A stretch of 59,001 nt of DNA from assembly GCA_003946805.1 (NCBI GenBank), contig RPSH01000027.1:1-59001 (forward strand), read 5' to 3'. This document shows positions 17,288 through 26,515 of the stretch, piece by piece. Within the stretch, counting starts at the first letter, position 1. Every line of letters begins with the position of its first letter. The notes under the pieces were generated by a model. That model was not told the origin of the DNA and made no database searches. It saw only the letters and a list, made by a program, of their open reading frames with translations. The stretch comes from Bacillus sp. 2B10. GTDB taxonomy: Bacteria; Pseudomonadota; Alphaproteobacteria; Sphingomonadales; Sphingomonadaceae. A program made the translations under genes and the position numbers.

Positions 17288-20134
17288 ATGAAATACCGCA
17301 ACCGCCGCCACGGCATGCAGGCGCTGCTCGCCGCGACGTCGTTCATCGCCGTGACGACCGCCGCACAGGCGCAGGACGTACCCGCAACGACCGTCGAGCC
17401 CACCGCCCCGACCGCCACGCAGGAGGCCGAAGGCGAGATCATCGTCACCGGGTTCCGCGCGTCGCTGAACGCCGCGCTGAACGTGAAGCGGCAGGCGGTG
17501 GGCGCGGTCGACGCGATCGTCGCCGAGGATATCGCCAAATTCCCCGACCAGAACCTTGCCGAATCGCTGCAGCGCATTCCCGGCATCGCGATCCAGCGCG
17601 ACGGCGGCGAAGGCCGCGCGATCACCGTCCGCGGCCTGGGGTCGCAATTCACCCGCGTCCGCGTGAACGGGCTGGAAACCGTCACCACGTCGAGCGACGG
17701 CGCCGCCGCCAACCGCGACCGCTCGTTCGATTTCAACGTGTTCGCCTCCGAACTGTTCAGCTCGATCGTGGTCCACAAGACCGCGGCGGCCGATCTGGAC
17801 GAAGGATCGCTGGGCGCGGTCGTCGACCTCAACACCGGCAATCCGCTGGCGGGCAAGTCGGGCTTCACCTTCGTCGGATCGGCGGTGGCGAACTATAACG
17901 ACCTGTCGAAGACGGTCGGGCCGCGCTTCGCCGGGCTCATCGGGTGGAAGTCGCTCGACGGGACGCTCGGCGCGTCGATCTCGGCGGCGTATCAGGATAC
18001 CGAGACCAAGGAGATCGGCAACAACACCGTCCGCTGGGCCCAAGCGCGCTTCGATTCTGTCGACGGCACCCGTTGCTGGACCGCCCCCAATCGCGGCGGC
18101 ACGTACATCCCCGGCGCGGCGTGCGACCAGGCGGCGCTGTCGTTCCACCCGCGCATCCCGCGCTATGGCGAGGTGACGCACAACCGCGAGCGCCTCGGCC
18201 TGACCGGCAGCGTGCAATGGGCACCGACCGACGCGACCAAGGTGTCGATCGACGGCCTCTATTCGCGCTTCCGGGCCGACCGGCGCGAGAAATGGGGCGA
18301 GGTGCTGCTGCGATCGAACGAGCGGCAGATCGACGTGCTCAACCCGACCTATGATTCGAACAACAACATGGTCTCGGCGACGCTGAACGACGCATGGGTC
18401 CGCACCGAGCATTTCTATCGCCAGTCGCAGACCGAATTCTACCAGATCGGCGGGACATGGGACCAGGACGTCAGCGACACGTTCCGGTTCACCCTGCTCG
18501 GCGGCTATTCGAAGTCGGACGCGAGCGTGCCGGTCGAAACGACGCTGGTGTTCGACGATCGCGATGCGCAGGGCTATCGCTACGACTACACGAACAAGAA
18601 TTCGCCGCTGCTGTCGTTCGGCACCAGCGTGACCGATCCCGCCAATTTCCAGCTCGCCGAAATCCGCGACCGGCCATCCGACGTGGTCAACCAGTTCAAG
18701 ACCGCGCAGTTGCGCACCGAATGGGATGTGACCGAAGGGTTCAAGGTGCGCGCGGGCGGCGTGTGGCGGCGCTATGATTACGACATCACCGCCTTCACGC
18801 GCGACACCGCGGTGTGCGGCAATGGCGGGCGCGACCTCGTGCTCGGCACGATCACCTGTTCGCCGACCACCGCCTTCGGCCCGACCGCGATCTACGGGTT
18901 CCAGGCGACCCCGGCGCTGTCCGAGCTGTTTACGCTCCGGGGCGCGAAGGTGCCGTCGGGCACCACCACCCAGTGGCTGGTCCCCAATCTCGGCGCGGCG
19001 GCGCAGTTCACCGGGCTGTACGACCGTCCGCTCGCGCTCGACGTCGGCAACAATCGCGGCGTGGTGGAGGAGACGAAGGGCGGCTATCTGCAATTCGATG
19101 CAAAGGGCACGGTGTTCGGCCTCGAATACGCCGCCAATGCCGGCATCCGCTACGTCCGCACCGACCAGTCGTCCTATGGCATCAACAGCGGCGTCAACGT
19201 CACGGTGAAGCGCGATTACGAGGACTGGCTGCCCTCGATGAACGTCGCGCTGTATCCCACACCCGACATCATCGTGCGCGGCGCCATCGCGAAGGTCATC
19301 ACCCGCCCGTCGCTCGGCAACCTGACGCCGGGCGGTTCGGCCGACGGCTTCAACTTCCGCGTGACCAGCGGCAACCCGTTCCTCGAACCGTTCCGCGCGA
19401 CCAACTACGACGTGGCCGCCGAATGGTATTTCGCGCCGCAATCGGCCTTCTCGGTCGCGCTGTTCCGCAAGGATATCGCGAGCTTCCCGGTATCGGTCAC
19501 GCGCAGCGGCACCTTCACCGAAACCGGCCTGTCGCCCTCGGTACTCGTGCCGTCGTCGCCCGCCGCGGTGAACCCGGCGTTGCAGGCGCAGGACATCTGG
19601 ACCATCGCCACGACGACCAATGGCGAAGGCGCCTCGCTCGACGGGATCGAGGTCGCGTTGCAGGCGCCGTTCCGTTTCCTGCCCGGTCCCTTGCGCAACT
19701 TCGGCGGCATCGTGAACGCGACCTTCGTCCGCTCCAGCGCCGACTATACGCAGCAGGGGCCGGCGACGGTACCCGGCGGCGCGCTGCCGACGGTGACCCG
19801 CAACGAGACGCTATACAACGTGTCGAAGCGGCAGTTCAACGCGACGCTCTATTACGAGGATGCGAAGTTCAGCGCGCGCACCTCGGTCGCGTATCGCGGA
19901 CCCTATGTCGATGGCGGGTCGGGCACCGGCAACATCTTCGAAGGCTATGATTCGATCGCCAATGTCGACGCGTCGATCCGCTACAAGCTGACCGACTTCC
20001 TCGAACTGTCGCTCGAAGGCACGAACCTGACCGACGCCTATCGCCGCCGCATCGTCGACGTCGACGTGCGCCGCAATTACGAGAACAACCATTTCGGGCG
20101 CACGCTGCTGGTCGGCGCGCGGGTGAAGATGTGA
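17288..20134 (+). CDS. TonB-dependent receptor, oligosaccharide-uptake type
   Basis: A 948-aa outer-membrane receptor. The signal peptide region ends at AAQAQ, followed by a TonB-box-like GEIIVTGFRASLNAALN and the plug (VAEDIAKFPDQNLAESLQRIPGIAIQRDGGEGRAITVRGLG). The 'ASL..AL..KR' opening and great length are typical of the Caulobacter/Xanthomonas/Sphingomonas receptors that serve plant-polysaccharide loci. The barrel ends RTLLVGARVKM rather than in phenylalanine. The ATG at 17288 has GGGAGAGGG upstream. It is divergent from pectate lyase with two candidate LacI operators in the gap, so uptake of oligogalacturonates is the likely role (inference). Confidence 0.92.
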   Translation: MKYRNRRHGMQALLAATSFIAVTTAAQAQDVPATTVEPTAPTATQEAEGEIIVTGFRASLNAALNVKRQAVGAVDAIVAEDIAKFPDQNLAESLQRIPGIAIQRDGGEGRAITVRGLGSQFTRVRVNGLETVTTSSDGAAANRDRSFDFNVFASELFSSIVVHKTAAADLDEGSLGAVVDLNTGNPLAGKSGFTFVGSAVANYNDLSKTVGPRFAGLIGWKSLDGTLGASISAAYQDTETKEIGNNTVRWAQARFDSVDGTRCWTAPNRGGTYIPGAACDQAALSFHPRIPRYGEVTHNRERLGLTGSVQWAPTDATKVSIDGLYSRFRADRREKWGEVLLRSNERQIDVLNPTYDSNNNMVSATLNDAWVRTEHFYRQSQTEFYQIGGTWDQDVSDTFRFTLLGGYSKSDASVPVETTLVFDDRDAQGYRYDYTNKNSPLLSFGTSVTDPANFQLAEIRDRPSDVVNQFKTAQLRTEWDVTEGFKVRAGGVWRRYDYDITAFTRDTAVCGNGGRDLVLGTITCSPTTAFGPTAIYGFQATPALSELFTLRGAKVPSGTTTQWLVPNLGAAAQFTGLYDRPLALDVGNNRGVVEETKGGYLQFDAKGTVFGLEYAANAGIRYVRTDQSSYGINSGVNVTVKRDYEDWLPSMNVALYPTPDIIVRGAIAKVITRPSLGNLTPGGSADGFNFRVTSGNPFLEPFRATNYDVAAEWYFAPQSAFSVALFRKDIASFPVSVTRSGTFTETGLSPSVLVPSSPAAVNPALQAQDIWTIATTTNGEGASLDGIEVALQAPFRFLPGPLRNFGGIVNATFVRSSADYTQQGPATVPGGALPTVTRNETLYNVSKRQFNATLYYEDAKFSARTSVAYRGPYVDGGSGTGNIFEGYDSIANVDASIRYKLTDFLELSLEGTNLTDAYRRRIVDVDVRRNYENNHFGRTLLVGARVKM

Positions 20135-20202
20135 CGGCGCGGCGGAACGGGCGGGTGCGCGCCTGACGCCGCCTGCCCGCAGGAAGATGCTTCTGCGAAA
20201 GT

Positions 20203-20365
20203 CCCTTTACCGTACCCCCGCGCAGGCAGGGGTACAGGGTTCCCGGCCCACCTTGGCCGCCGCGCTGGCGGCGTACCCCCGCGAAGGCGGGGGTCCAGGG
20301 GCGAGAGGTGTAGACCGTTGTCTTGCTCGACTCTGGCCCCCCGCCTGCGCGGGGGTACGGTAAAG
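20203..20365. repeat. Compound inverted repeat made of three REP-like palindromes
   Basis: The gap 20135-20520 holds no gene. Its main content is this element. A 23-nt arm beginning CTTTACCGTACCCCCGCGCA at 20203 has a perfect inverted copy ending at 20365. A third palindrome, TACCCCCGCGAAGGCGGGGG, lies between them at 20274-20294. The arms themselves are extended REP units. It separates the TonB receptor from the MHS transporter gene and could form a large cruciform or an mRNA 3' structure. Confidence 0.8.
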
Positions 20366-20520
20366 TCAGGGCGGACGTTCCGCCTTTCTCAGAGGTGTCC
20401 TGACAGGCAGGGAGACGTTGTCGGCAACGACGATGTGCCCCCGACCGGACCGCCTCTCTCCCCGCCCCCTTGCCGCCCGTCCGATATCCGTCCACCACCC
20501 TGCCGCGAAGGGAAGCGGCA

Positions 20521-21792
20521 ATGGCGGACGACGACACGCAGCACGGCATTTCGCGCGGGTCGATGACCATCGCCGCCTTTTCGACCGTGGTCGAATGGTA
20601 CGACTTCACCCTGTATCTCTACCTCGCGACGCTGCTGTCGCGCGTCTTCTATGGCGGCGGTGCGGAGTCGCTGGCGGCGACGCTGGGCGGGTTCGCCGTG
20701 TCGTATCTGATGCGGCCGCTGGGCGCGCTGGCGTTCGGGCAGATCGGCGACCGCTTCGGACGGCGGCGGATGATGCTGTGGTCGATGGCGCTGATGACGG
20801 TGGCGATGCTCGGGATCGCGCTGCTGCCGACTCGCGCCGCGATCGGGCCGGCGGCGGGGTGGCTGCTGCTGGCCCTGCGCTGCGTCATGGCCTTCTCGGT
20901 CGGCGGCGAATATACCGGGGTTGTCGCCTATCTCTACGAAGGCGCGCGGCCCGCGCGGCGCGGGCTGGTGACGTCGTCGGCATCGGCGGCGAGCGAGGTC
21001 GGCGGGCTGCTGGCGGTCGGCATTTCCGCCGCGACGGTCAGCCTGATGCCGACCGCGCAGCTGGAGGCATGGGGCTGGCGCATCCCGTTCTTCGTCGGCG
21101 CGGCGCTGGCGGCGACGATCGGCATCGCGCGCTCGACCTTGCAGGAATCGCCCGAATTCGAACGGCAGCAGGCCAGCGGGTCGGTCCCGGCCAATCCGTT
21201 CGCCCATGCGCTGACCCACCACCGCGCCGCCATCGCGCGCGGCTTCGCGATCTCGGCGTTGGGGTCGATCACCTATTATGTCGGCATCGTCTATGTGCCG
21301 TCGTTCCTGACCGGCACCGGCGCGATGGGGGAAGGCGCCGCACTGTGGCTGTCGACCGCCGCGGCGGTGATGGTCATTCTGGTGACGCCGATGGTCGGGT
21401 TGCTGTCCGACCATGTCGGGCGCAAGCCGGTGCTGCTGGTCGCCTGCGTCGGGGCGGCGATCCTGCCGATGACGATGTTCGCATGGATGGCGGGTGCCGG
21501 GTCTGCCGCGCTGGTCGGCGCGCTGGTGCTGGCGGCGCTGGGCGGTGCGGTCAGCGCGGTCGGCGCGGTGGCGACCGCCGAACAGCTGCCGGGCGAGGGG
21601 CGGCTGACCGGCCTCGCGCTCGGTGCGACGGCGGCGACCGCGATCTTCGGCGGCCTGACGCCGTTGGTGTCGCACCTGCTGCTGGAGGCGACCGGATGGG
21701 TGATGGTGCCCGGCGCGATGATCGCGGTCGTCGCGGTCGCGGTCGCACCGGTGCTGCTGACCCTGCGCGAGGGCGCCGTCCGCCGCCGCTGA
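20521..21792 (+). CDS. MFS transporter, metabolite:H+ symporter (MHS) type
   Basis: A 423-aa inner-membrane carrier with about 12 helices. It shows MHS-family marks: TIAAFSTVVEWYDFTLYLYLA near the N-terminus, FGQIGDRFGRRRMMLWSMALM (the RxGRR-type loop 2-3), EYTGVVAYLYEGARPARRG, and a second-half GLLSDHVGRKPVLL. Members carry alpha-ketoglutarate, citrate, proline/betaine or related organic acids; the substrate is not readable. The ATG at 20521 follows GAAGGGAAG. It is followed by an alpha/beta hydrolase gene and may share its transcript. Confidence 0.88.
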   Translation: MADDDTQHGISRGSMTIAAFSTVVEWYDFTLYLYLATLLSRVFYGGGAESLAATLGGFAVSYLMRPLGALAFGQIGDRFGRRRMMLWSMALMTVAMLGIALLPTRAAIGPAAGWLLLALRCVMAFSVGGEYTGVVAYLYEGARPARRGLVTSSASAASEVGGLLAVGISAATVSLMPTAQLEAWGWRIPFFVGAALAATIGIARSTLQESPEFERQQASGSVPANPFAHALTHHRAAIARGFAISALGSITYYVGIVYVPSFLTGTGAMGEGAALWLSTAAAVMVILVTPMVGLLSDHVGRKPVLLVACVGAAILPMTMFAWMAGAGSAALVGALVLAALGGAVSAVGAVATAEQLPGEGRLTGLALGATAATAIFGGLTPLVSHLLLEATGWVMVPGAMIAVVAVAVAPVLLTLREGAVRRR

Positions 21793-21904
21793 GGCCCGGA
21801 CGCGCCGCCGCGTCGGCGCGCCCCCCGCCCGCCGGAGAGACCGGGCTTGCCAAACGCCGCACCACCGTCGAGACGACGACGTCCTCCACCGACAGGAACA
21901 TCCC

Positions 21905-22903
21905 ATGGCCGCTCGCCCGTTTCCGCTTCGTGCCGTTCTGCTCCCGCTCCTCGCGCTGCTGCCGGCGGGCGTCGCGGCACAGGCACCCGCACCGCGCGCG
22001 CCGACCGATCGTCCCGCCCCGCCCGCGGCATGGACCGCCGCGCCGTTCGTGCCGCTGTGGACCGGCACCCCGCCCGGTGGCGGCTTCCGCCCCGTGACCG
22101 TCCCGGCGGACAGCCCGGCGACGTTCCTGCGCAACATCGACCGGCCCGGCCTGCGCCTGTTCCGTCCGGCGCGCGCGAACGGCGCGTCGGTGCTGGTCGT
22201 GCCGGGCGGCGCCTACGACTTCCTGTCGATCGGCAACGAAGGCGTCGACATCGCCGGCCGCCTGAATGCGCTGGGCTATACCGTCTATGTCCTTGTCTAC
22301 CGCCTGCCCGGCGAAGGCTGGGCGAACCGCGCCGACGTGCCGCTGCAGGACGCGCAGCGCGGCCTGCGCATGGTCCGCGCCGCCGCGACCCGGGACGGGC
22401 TCGACCCGCACCGCGTCGCGGTGCTGGGCTTCTCGGCCGGCGGGCATCTGGCCGCGACGCTGGAGACCGACTTCGCCCAGCGCGTGTACCCGGCGCGCGA
22501 CGCCACCGACCGCCTCGATGCGCGGCCCGATGCCGCCGCGCTGATCTATCCGGTGATCGCCGCCGCCCCGCCCTTCACCCACGCGCTGTCGGCCGAGCGG
22601 CTGCTGGGCAAGGACCCTGCCCCCGCCGCCGTCGCGCGCCGTTCGCCCGCCGGGCATGTGACCGCCGCCACCCCGCCGACCTTCCTGCTGCACGCGATGG
22701 ACGACGGCGCGGTCGTGCCGGACAACAGCCTGACGATGATCGCCGCGCTGCGCCGCGCCGGCCGCCCGGTCGAGGCGCATTTCGTGGCGGAGGGCGGCCA
22801 CGGCTTCGGCGTCGGATCGCCGGCGCTGCCCGCCGGCCACTGGGTCGAGGCGTTCGACCGCTGGCTGACCCGCACCTTCGCCCGTCCGGCCGCGAAGGGG
22901 TGA
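21905..22903 (+). CDS. Secreted alpha/beta hydrolase (acetylesterase-like)
   Basis: A 332-aa exported esterase-like protein. The signal peptide (RAVLLPLLALLPAGVAAQA) is followed by the oxyanion-hole region VLVVPGGAYDFLSI, the nucleophile elbow GFSAGGHLAATL (Ser), an Asp in TFLLHAMDDGAVVPD, and a His in EGGHGFGVGSPAL. This is the arrangement of acetyl-xylan-esterase-like and BD-FAE-like hydrolases. In this carbohydrate region, removal of acetyl groups from hemicellulose or pectin is the likely role (inference). It converges almost stop-to-stop with the GH92 gene. Confidence 0.87.
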   Translation: MAARPFPLRAVLLPLLALLPAGVAAQAPAPRAPTDRPAPPAAWTAAPFVPLWTGTPPGGGFRPVTVPADSPATFLRNIDRPGLRLFRPARANGASVLVVPGGAYDFLSIGNEGVDIAGRLNALGYTVYVLVYRLPGEGWANRADVPLQDAQRGLRMVRAAATRDGLDPHRVAVLGFSAGGHLAATLETDFAQRVYPARDATDRLDARPDAAALIYPVIAAAPPFTHALSAERLLGKDPAPAAVARRSPAGHVTAATPPTFLLHAMDDGAVVPDNSLTMIAALRRAGRPVEAHFVAEGGHGFGVGSPALPAGHWVEAFDRWLTRTFARPAAKG

Positions 22904-22910
22904 CGGACCG

Positions 22911-25205
22911 CTACCGGCTCATCGAATAGGGCCGGTCCGCCGGCGCTGTCGCCCGCACGCGGTCGGGCCGCGCCGCCATCCGGAACGCCAGCGTGCCGCC
23001 CGCCATGATCTCGTCGTGCCGGATATACCCGCGCGTCAGCGGCCGGCCGTTGAGCGTCACCGACGCGACATAGCGGTTCGCCTCGCCCAGCCCCGCCGCC
23101 GTCACCACGAACCGCTTGCCGTTCGGCAGGTTCAGCGCCGCGCGGTTCACGAACGGGCGGCCCAGCACATATTCGTTGGTGCCCGGCGCCACGGGATAGA
23201 AACCGATCGCGGTGAACGCCAGCCACGCCGACATCTGCCCCAGATCGTCATTGCCCGACAGCCCGTCGGGCGTCGCCTTGTACTGGCTGTCGACGATCTG
23301 CTTCAGCCGTTCCTGCGTCCGCCACGGCTGCCCGGCATAGCCATAGAGATAGGCGACATGGTGGCTCGGTTCGTTGCCATGGATATATTGGCCGATCAGC
23401 CCCGCGATATCCTCGGCATGGCTGTAGTCGAGCCTCGAATTGTCATAGTCGAACATCTGGTCGAGCTTCGCCACGACCTTCGCGTCGCCGCCCATCGTGG
23501 CGAACAGCCCGGCCTGATCGTGTGGCACGAACCAGCTATATTGCCACGCATTGCCCTCGGTATAATCCGACCCGTAATTGATCGCGGTCGGATCGAACGG
23601 CCCGCGCCAGCTGCCATCGGCTTTGCGCGCGCGCAGGAACCCGGTCTGCGCGTCGAAGCTGTTGCGCCAGTAGCCAGCGCGCCGTTCGAACGCGGCGGCG
23701 ACGTCGGTCCGCCCCATCGCGCGCGCCATGCGGGCGATGGTCCAGTCGCCATAGGCATATTCGACGGTCTTCGACGCCGCCTCCGGCTCGCGATCGATCG
23801 GCACGTAGCCGCGCTGCATATATTCGCCGAGGCCGCCGTACGGCGCGTAGCTGGCGCTGGCGACCATCGCGTCGAGCGCCGCGTTCGCATCGAAACCGCG
23901 AATCCCCTTGAGATACGCATCGGCGATAACGGAGACCGAATGATAACCAATCATCGTCCACGTCTCCCGCCCATGAAACTGCCACACCGGCAGGATGCCG
24001 TCGGGACTGGCCGCGCGGCTGGCGATCAGCGAACGCACGATCCCTGCATTCACCGCTTCCGGCTGGATCAGCGTCAGCAGCGGGTGCTGCGCGCGAAACG
24101 TGTCCCACAGCGAGAAGGTCGAGCGGAAGGTGAAGCCGTTGGCGCGGTGCACCTGATCGTCGGGACCGCGATAGCGCCCGTCGCTGTCGCTCCACACGCT
24201 GGGCGCCAGCAGGCTGTGGTACAGCGCGGTCGCGACCATCCGCCGCATCGCCGGCTTCGCCTCCAGTTCGACCGCGCCCAGCGCCTGCGTCCACGCCGCA
24301 CTGGTCCGGTCGCGCACCGCGTCGAAATCGCCGGCCTCGCTCGCCAGGTTGGCGATCGCGCCTGCCTCGTCCACGCCCGAAATCGCGACCTTCACTTCCA
24401 GCGGCGATGCCAGCCCGCCAAAGTCGAGCCGCGCGACCAGCGCCCGGCCCAGCCGCTCCGCCACCGCATCGCTGCCGCGCCCCGGTCCCTGAAACCCCTT
24501 GTACGCAATGTCGCTCTCGCGATTGACCAGCGCATGGGCGGTCAGCGGCGCGGAAAAGCGCATCGCGAAGAAGAATTTGCGCCCCGGCGCCCAGCCGCGC
24601 GTCTCGCGAAATCCGGTCAGGATGCCGTCGGGCCGCAACCGCAGCCCCGACCACAATATCTTGCCAGGATAGTTGTAGAGCGACGAGCGCAGGTCGACGA
24701 CCAGATGCGCCGCCTTGCCCGCCGGGAAGCGATAGCGATGCACGCCGACGCGCGTCCCCGCGGTCAGCTCGGCCCGCACGCCCGGCCGATCGAGCGTCAC
24801 CGCATAATATCCCGGCCGCGCGGTTTCGGTCGCGTGGCGGAAGGCGGAACGATAACCCGGCTGCCCGGGCGATCCCGGGTCCATCGGCACCGCGTCGCCC
24901 GCGACCGGCATCACCAGCAGGTCCCCGAGGTCCGAATGCCCAGCACCCGAAAAATGGGTATGGCTGAACCCCTCGATCGTCGGATCGTCGTACCGATAGC
25001 CCGCGGCATGGCCGTAGCATTCGCGCGTCACGCAACCCGTATCGGTGTCGGGCGACAGCTGCACCATTCCGAACGGCGCCACCGCCCCGGGATAGCTATG
25101 CCCCTCGCCCCCAGTCCCGATGAACGGATCGACGTCGTCGACCGTCGCCCGCTGCGCCGGCGCCGCAGTGGCCCCCATCACCAGTGCCAGCATCATCCAC
25201 CGCAT
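22911..25205 (-). CDS. GH92-family alpha-mannosidase
   Basis: A 764-aa exported glycosidase. The signal peptide starts at MRWMMLALVMGATAAPAQ. The N-terminal domain begins with the GH92 signature VDPFIGTGGEGHSYPGAVAPFGMVQLSPDT, then GFSHTHFSGAGHSDLGD. The catalytic (alpha/alpha)6 part has FSLWDTFRAQHPLLTLIQP, GYHSVSVIADAYLKG, YTEGNAWQYSWFVPHD and GLSGNDDLGQMSAWLAFTAIGFYPVAPG, all hallmarks of this calcium-dependent exo-alpha-mannosidase family. The start at 25205 is chosen because GGGGAGG lies 8 nt upstream; the frame is open to 25310 without a ribosome site. It may trim mannose from glycans; the linkage specificity is not deducible. Confidence 0.93.
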   Translation of the reverse strand: MRWMMLALVMGATAAPAQRATVDDVDPFIGTGGEGHSYPGAVAPFGMVQLSPDTDTGCVTRECYGHAAGYRYDDPTIEGFSHTHFSGAGHSDLGDLLVMPVAGDAVPMDPGSPGQPGYRSAFRHATETARPGYYAVTLDRPGVRAELTAGTRVGVHRYRFPAGKAAHLVVDLRSSLYNYPGKILWSGLRLRPDGILTGFRETRGWAPGRKFFFAMRFSAPLTAHALVNRESDIAYKGFQGPGRGSDAVAERLGRALVARLDFGGLASPLEVKVAISGVDEAGAIANLASEAGDFDAVRDRTSAAWTQALGAVELEAKPAMRRMVATALYHSLLAPSVWSDSDGRYRGPDDQVHRANGFTFRSTFSLWDTFRAQHPLLTLIQPEAVNAGIVRSLIASRAASPDGILPVWQFHGRETWTMIGYHSVSVIADAYLKGIRGFDANAALDAMVASASYAPYGGLGEYMQRGYVPIDREPEAASKTVEYAYGDWTIARMARAMGRTDVAAAFERRAGYWRNSFDAQTGFLRARKADGSWRGPFDPTAINYGSDYTEGNAWQYSWFVPHDQAGLFATMGGDAKVVAKLDQMFDYDNSRLDYSHAEDIAGLIGQYIHGNEPSHHVAYLYGYAGQPWRTQERLKQIVDSQYKATPDGLSGNDDLGQMSAWLAFTAIGFYPVAPGTNEYVLGRPFVNRAALNLPNGKRFVVTAAGLGEANRYVASVTLNGRPLTRGYIRHDEIMAGGTLAFRMAARPDRVRATAPADRPYSMSR

Positions 25206-25337
25206 CCGCCACGCCTCCCCGATCCTTGCGCGCATCTTCGCCGAGCCGGCCGGCAATGCCAACCCCCTAAGGATACTGGATTTTCTGGCAGGCCCGATGC
25301 CCTGACTCAAGCAACCCGCCCCCCGAACCGAACGTCA

Positions 25338-25410
25338 CCCCAGCGAAGGCTGGGGTCTCGAACGGCTCCTGTCCCGCGCTACAACCGGGAGAACCCGGCC
25401 TTCGCCGGGA
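25338..25410. repeat. REP-like palindrome pair
   Basis: CCCCAGCGAAGGCTGGGG (25338-25355) and the oppositely oriented CCCGGCCTTCGCCGGG (about 25395-25410) are about 40 bp apart. This is the classical paired arrangement of bacterial REP elements. They lie between the GH92 and TetR genes. Confidence 0.8.
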
Positions 25411-25435
25411 TGACGCCGGTCCGTGCGACCGCCCC

Positions 25436-26026
25436 TCACCCGCCGGCGGCGGCCAGACTCTCCCGCACCCGTGCCAGCGCCTCGCCCTCGACGTCGCGCT
25501 CGCCCATCGCCGCCCACGACCCGCTGACCGCGAACGCGCAATGGCCGTGGACGAGCGCAACCAGCGAGCGGGCCAGCGTCCCGACCGCCGCATCGGGCGC
25601 GTGGCCCAGCGCGGCCGCCACTTCGCGCACGACGATCCCGGTCAGCCGCCCGCGGACCTCGCCCTGAGCCGGCGGAAACGCGTCCGCGGCGATGCGGTGT
25701 TCGTAGATCGCCGACCAGCGCAACGGATTGTCACGCGCGAACGCGAAATAGGCATCGACCAGCACCGCGATCCGGTCCGGCCCCGCCGCCGCCAGCCGCG
25801 CTTCCAGCGCATCGGCCCATAGCGCAAAGGTTGCGGTGTTGATCGCCATCACCAGTCCGTCGACATTGCCGAACACGTTGTGGATGGTGCCGATGGTATA
25901 GCCGACCCGCTTGGCGACCTCACGCGCGGAAAAGCCCGACAGCCCGGTCTCGGCCATCAACCCCGCGCCCGCGTTCAGGATCAGCGCGTGCAGTTCGGCC
26001 CGGCTATGGTCGGATCGCCGTCCCAC
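25436..26026 (-). CDS. TetR-family regulator with WHG-type C-terminal domain
   Basis: A 196-aa DNA-binding regulator. The N-terminal helix-turn-helix reads LILNAGAGLMAETGLSGFSAREVAKRVGYTIGTIHNVFGNVDGLV. The C-terminal half (FARDNPLRWSAIYEHRI, SLVALVHGHCAFAVSG) resembles the TetR_C_33/WHG group. It is transcribed just after a 79-aa gene (3-nt gap), so the two form an operon. An imperfect dyad at 26316-26334, upstream of that operon, could be its own operator. The ligand is unknown. Confidence 0.88.
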   Translation of the reverse strand: MGRRSDHSRAELHALILNAGAGLMAETGLSGFSAREVAKRVGYTIGTIHNVFGNVDGLVMAINTATFALWADALEARLAAAGPDRIAVLVDAYFAFARDNPLRWSAIYEHRIAADAFPPAQGEVRGRLTGIVVREVAAALGHAPDAAVGTLARSLVALVHGHCAFAVSGSWAAMGERDVEGEALARVRESLAAAGG

Positions 26027-26029
26027 CGC

Positions 26030-26269
26030 TTAACCCACCTTGCGAAACAGCGTGCCCGCGCGCGACGTGATCGCGAAATCGGCGGAGAAGGTCATGCTGC
26101 ATCCGCCGGTCCATTTCGAACAGCCGGCGATCGCCTGCAACACATCGGCCTGTTGCTGCGGGCCGGCCTTGCCCTGCCCGGTAACCTTCGGCGGATAGGC
26201 GGCGGCCGGCTGGCCCCCCGCAAACGCGGCGACGACGCGCGTGGCGGCGATGGCATGCGCGCGATTCAT
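26030..26269 (-). CDS. Small conserved-looking protein of unknown function
   Basis: A 79-aa protein (MNRAHAIAATRVVAAFAGGQPAAAYPP...) with no recognised domain. It contains two cysteines (GCSKWTGGCSM), no clear signal peptide and no helix-turn-helix. The start is well supported by GGAG 7 nt upstream and a further GGAGGAG further back. It is the first gene of a two-gene operon with the TetR regulator, which suggests the regulator responds to or controls whatever this protein does. Confidence 0.6.
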   Translation of the reverse strand: MNRAHAIAATRVVAAFAGGQPAAAYPPKVTGQGKAGPQQQADVLQAIAGCSKWTGGCSMTFSADFAITSRAGTLFRKVG

Positions 26270-26315
26270 GAGCCTGCTCCTTCGTTCTCCTCCTGCGGGG
26301 TACGCCCCGGGTTCA

Positions 26316-26334
26316 AATTAATCAACGATCAATT
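26316..26334. promoter_or_regulatory. Candidate operator of the TetR-containing operon
   Basis: AATTAATC-AAC-GATCAATT is an imperfect dyad (7 of 8 positions per arm) about 47 bp upstream of the 79-aa gene that heads the TetR operon. TetR-family autoregulatory sites are usually short dyads of this kind. Confidence 0.4.
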
Positions 26335-26472
26335 CGACAGGCAGGCGGCTGTACCGCCGCACACAGTCTTGCCGAACCGGAACGCGTCATATTTTGGCAC
26401 CTAACAGCCAATCGTTCCGATCTTCGCAATAAGATTGAAGATATGTTCCGTTTTTACGCTGGGATGACCTGC

Positions 26473-26489
26473 GAAAAAGAACGCTTTTC
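26473..26489. promoter_or_regulatory. Candidate Lrp-type site upstream of kynA
   Basis: GAAAAAG-AAC-GCTTTTC is a short imperfect dyad 27 bp before the kynA start. The operon encodes its own Lrp/AsnC regulator, so an Lrp-type site is expected here; the assignment is tentative. Confidence 0.3.
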
Positions 26490-26515
26490 TGCGACAACTT
26501 CGCTACCTTTCGACC

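Noticed and set aside
23016..25667. Long plus-strand open frame opposite the GH92 gene
   Set aside because: Arg/His/Pro-rich shadow translation; GH92 motifs on the minus strand are unambiguous.
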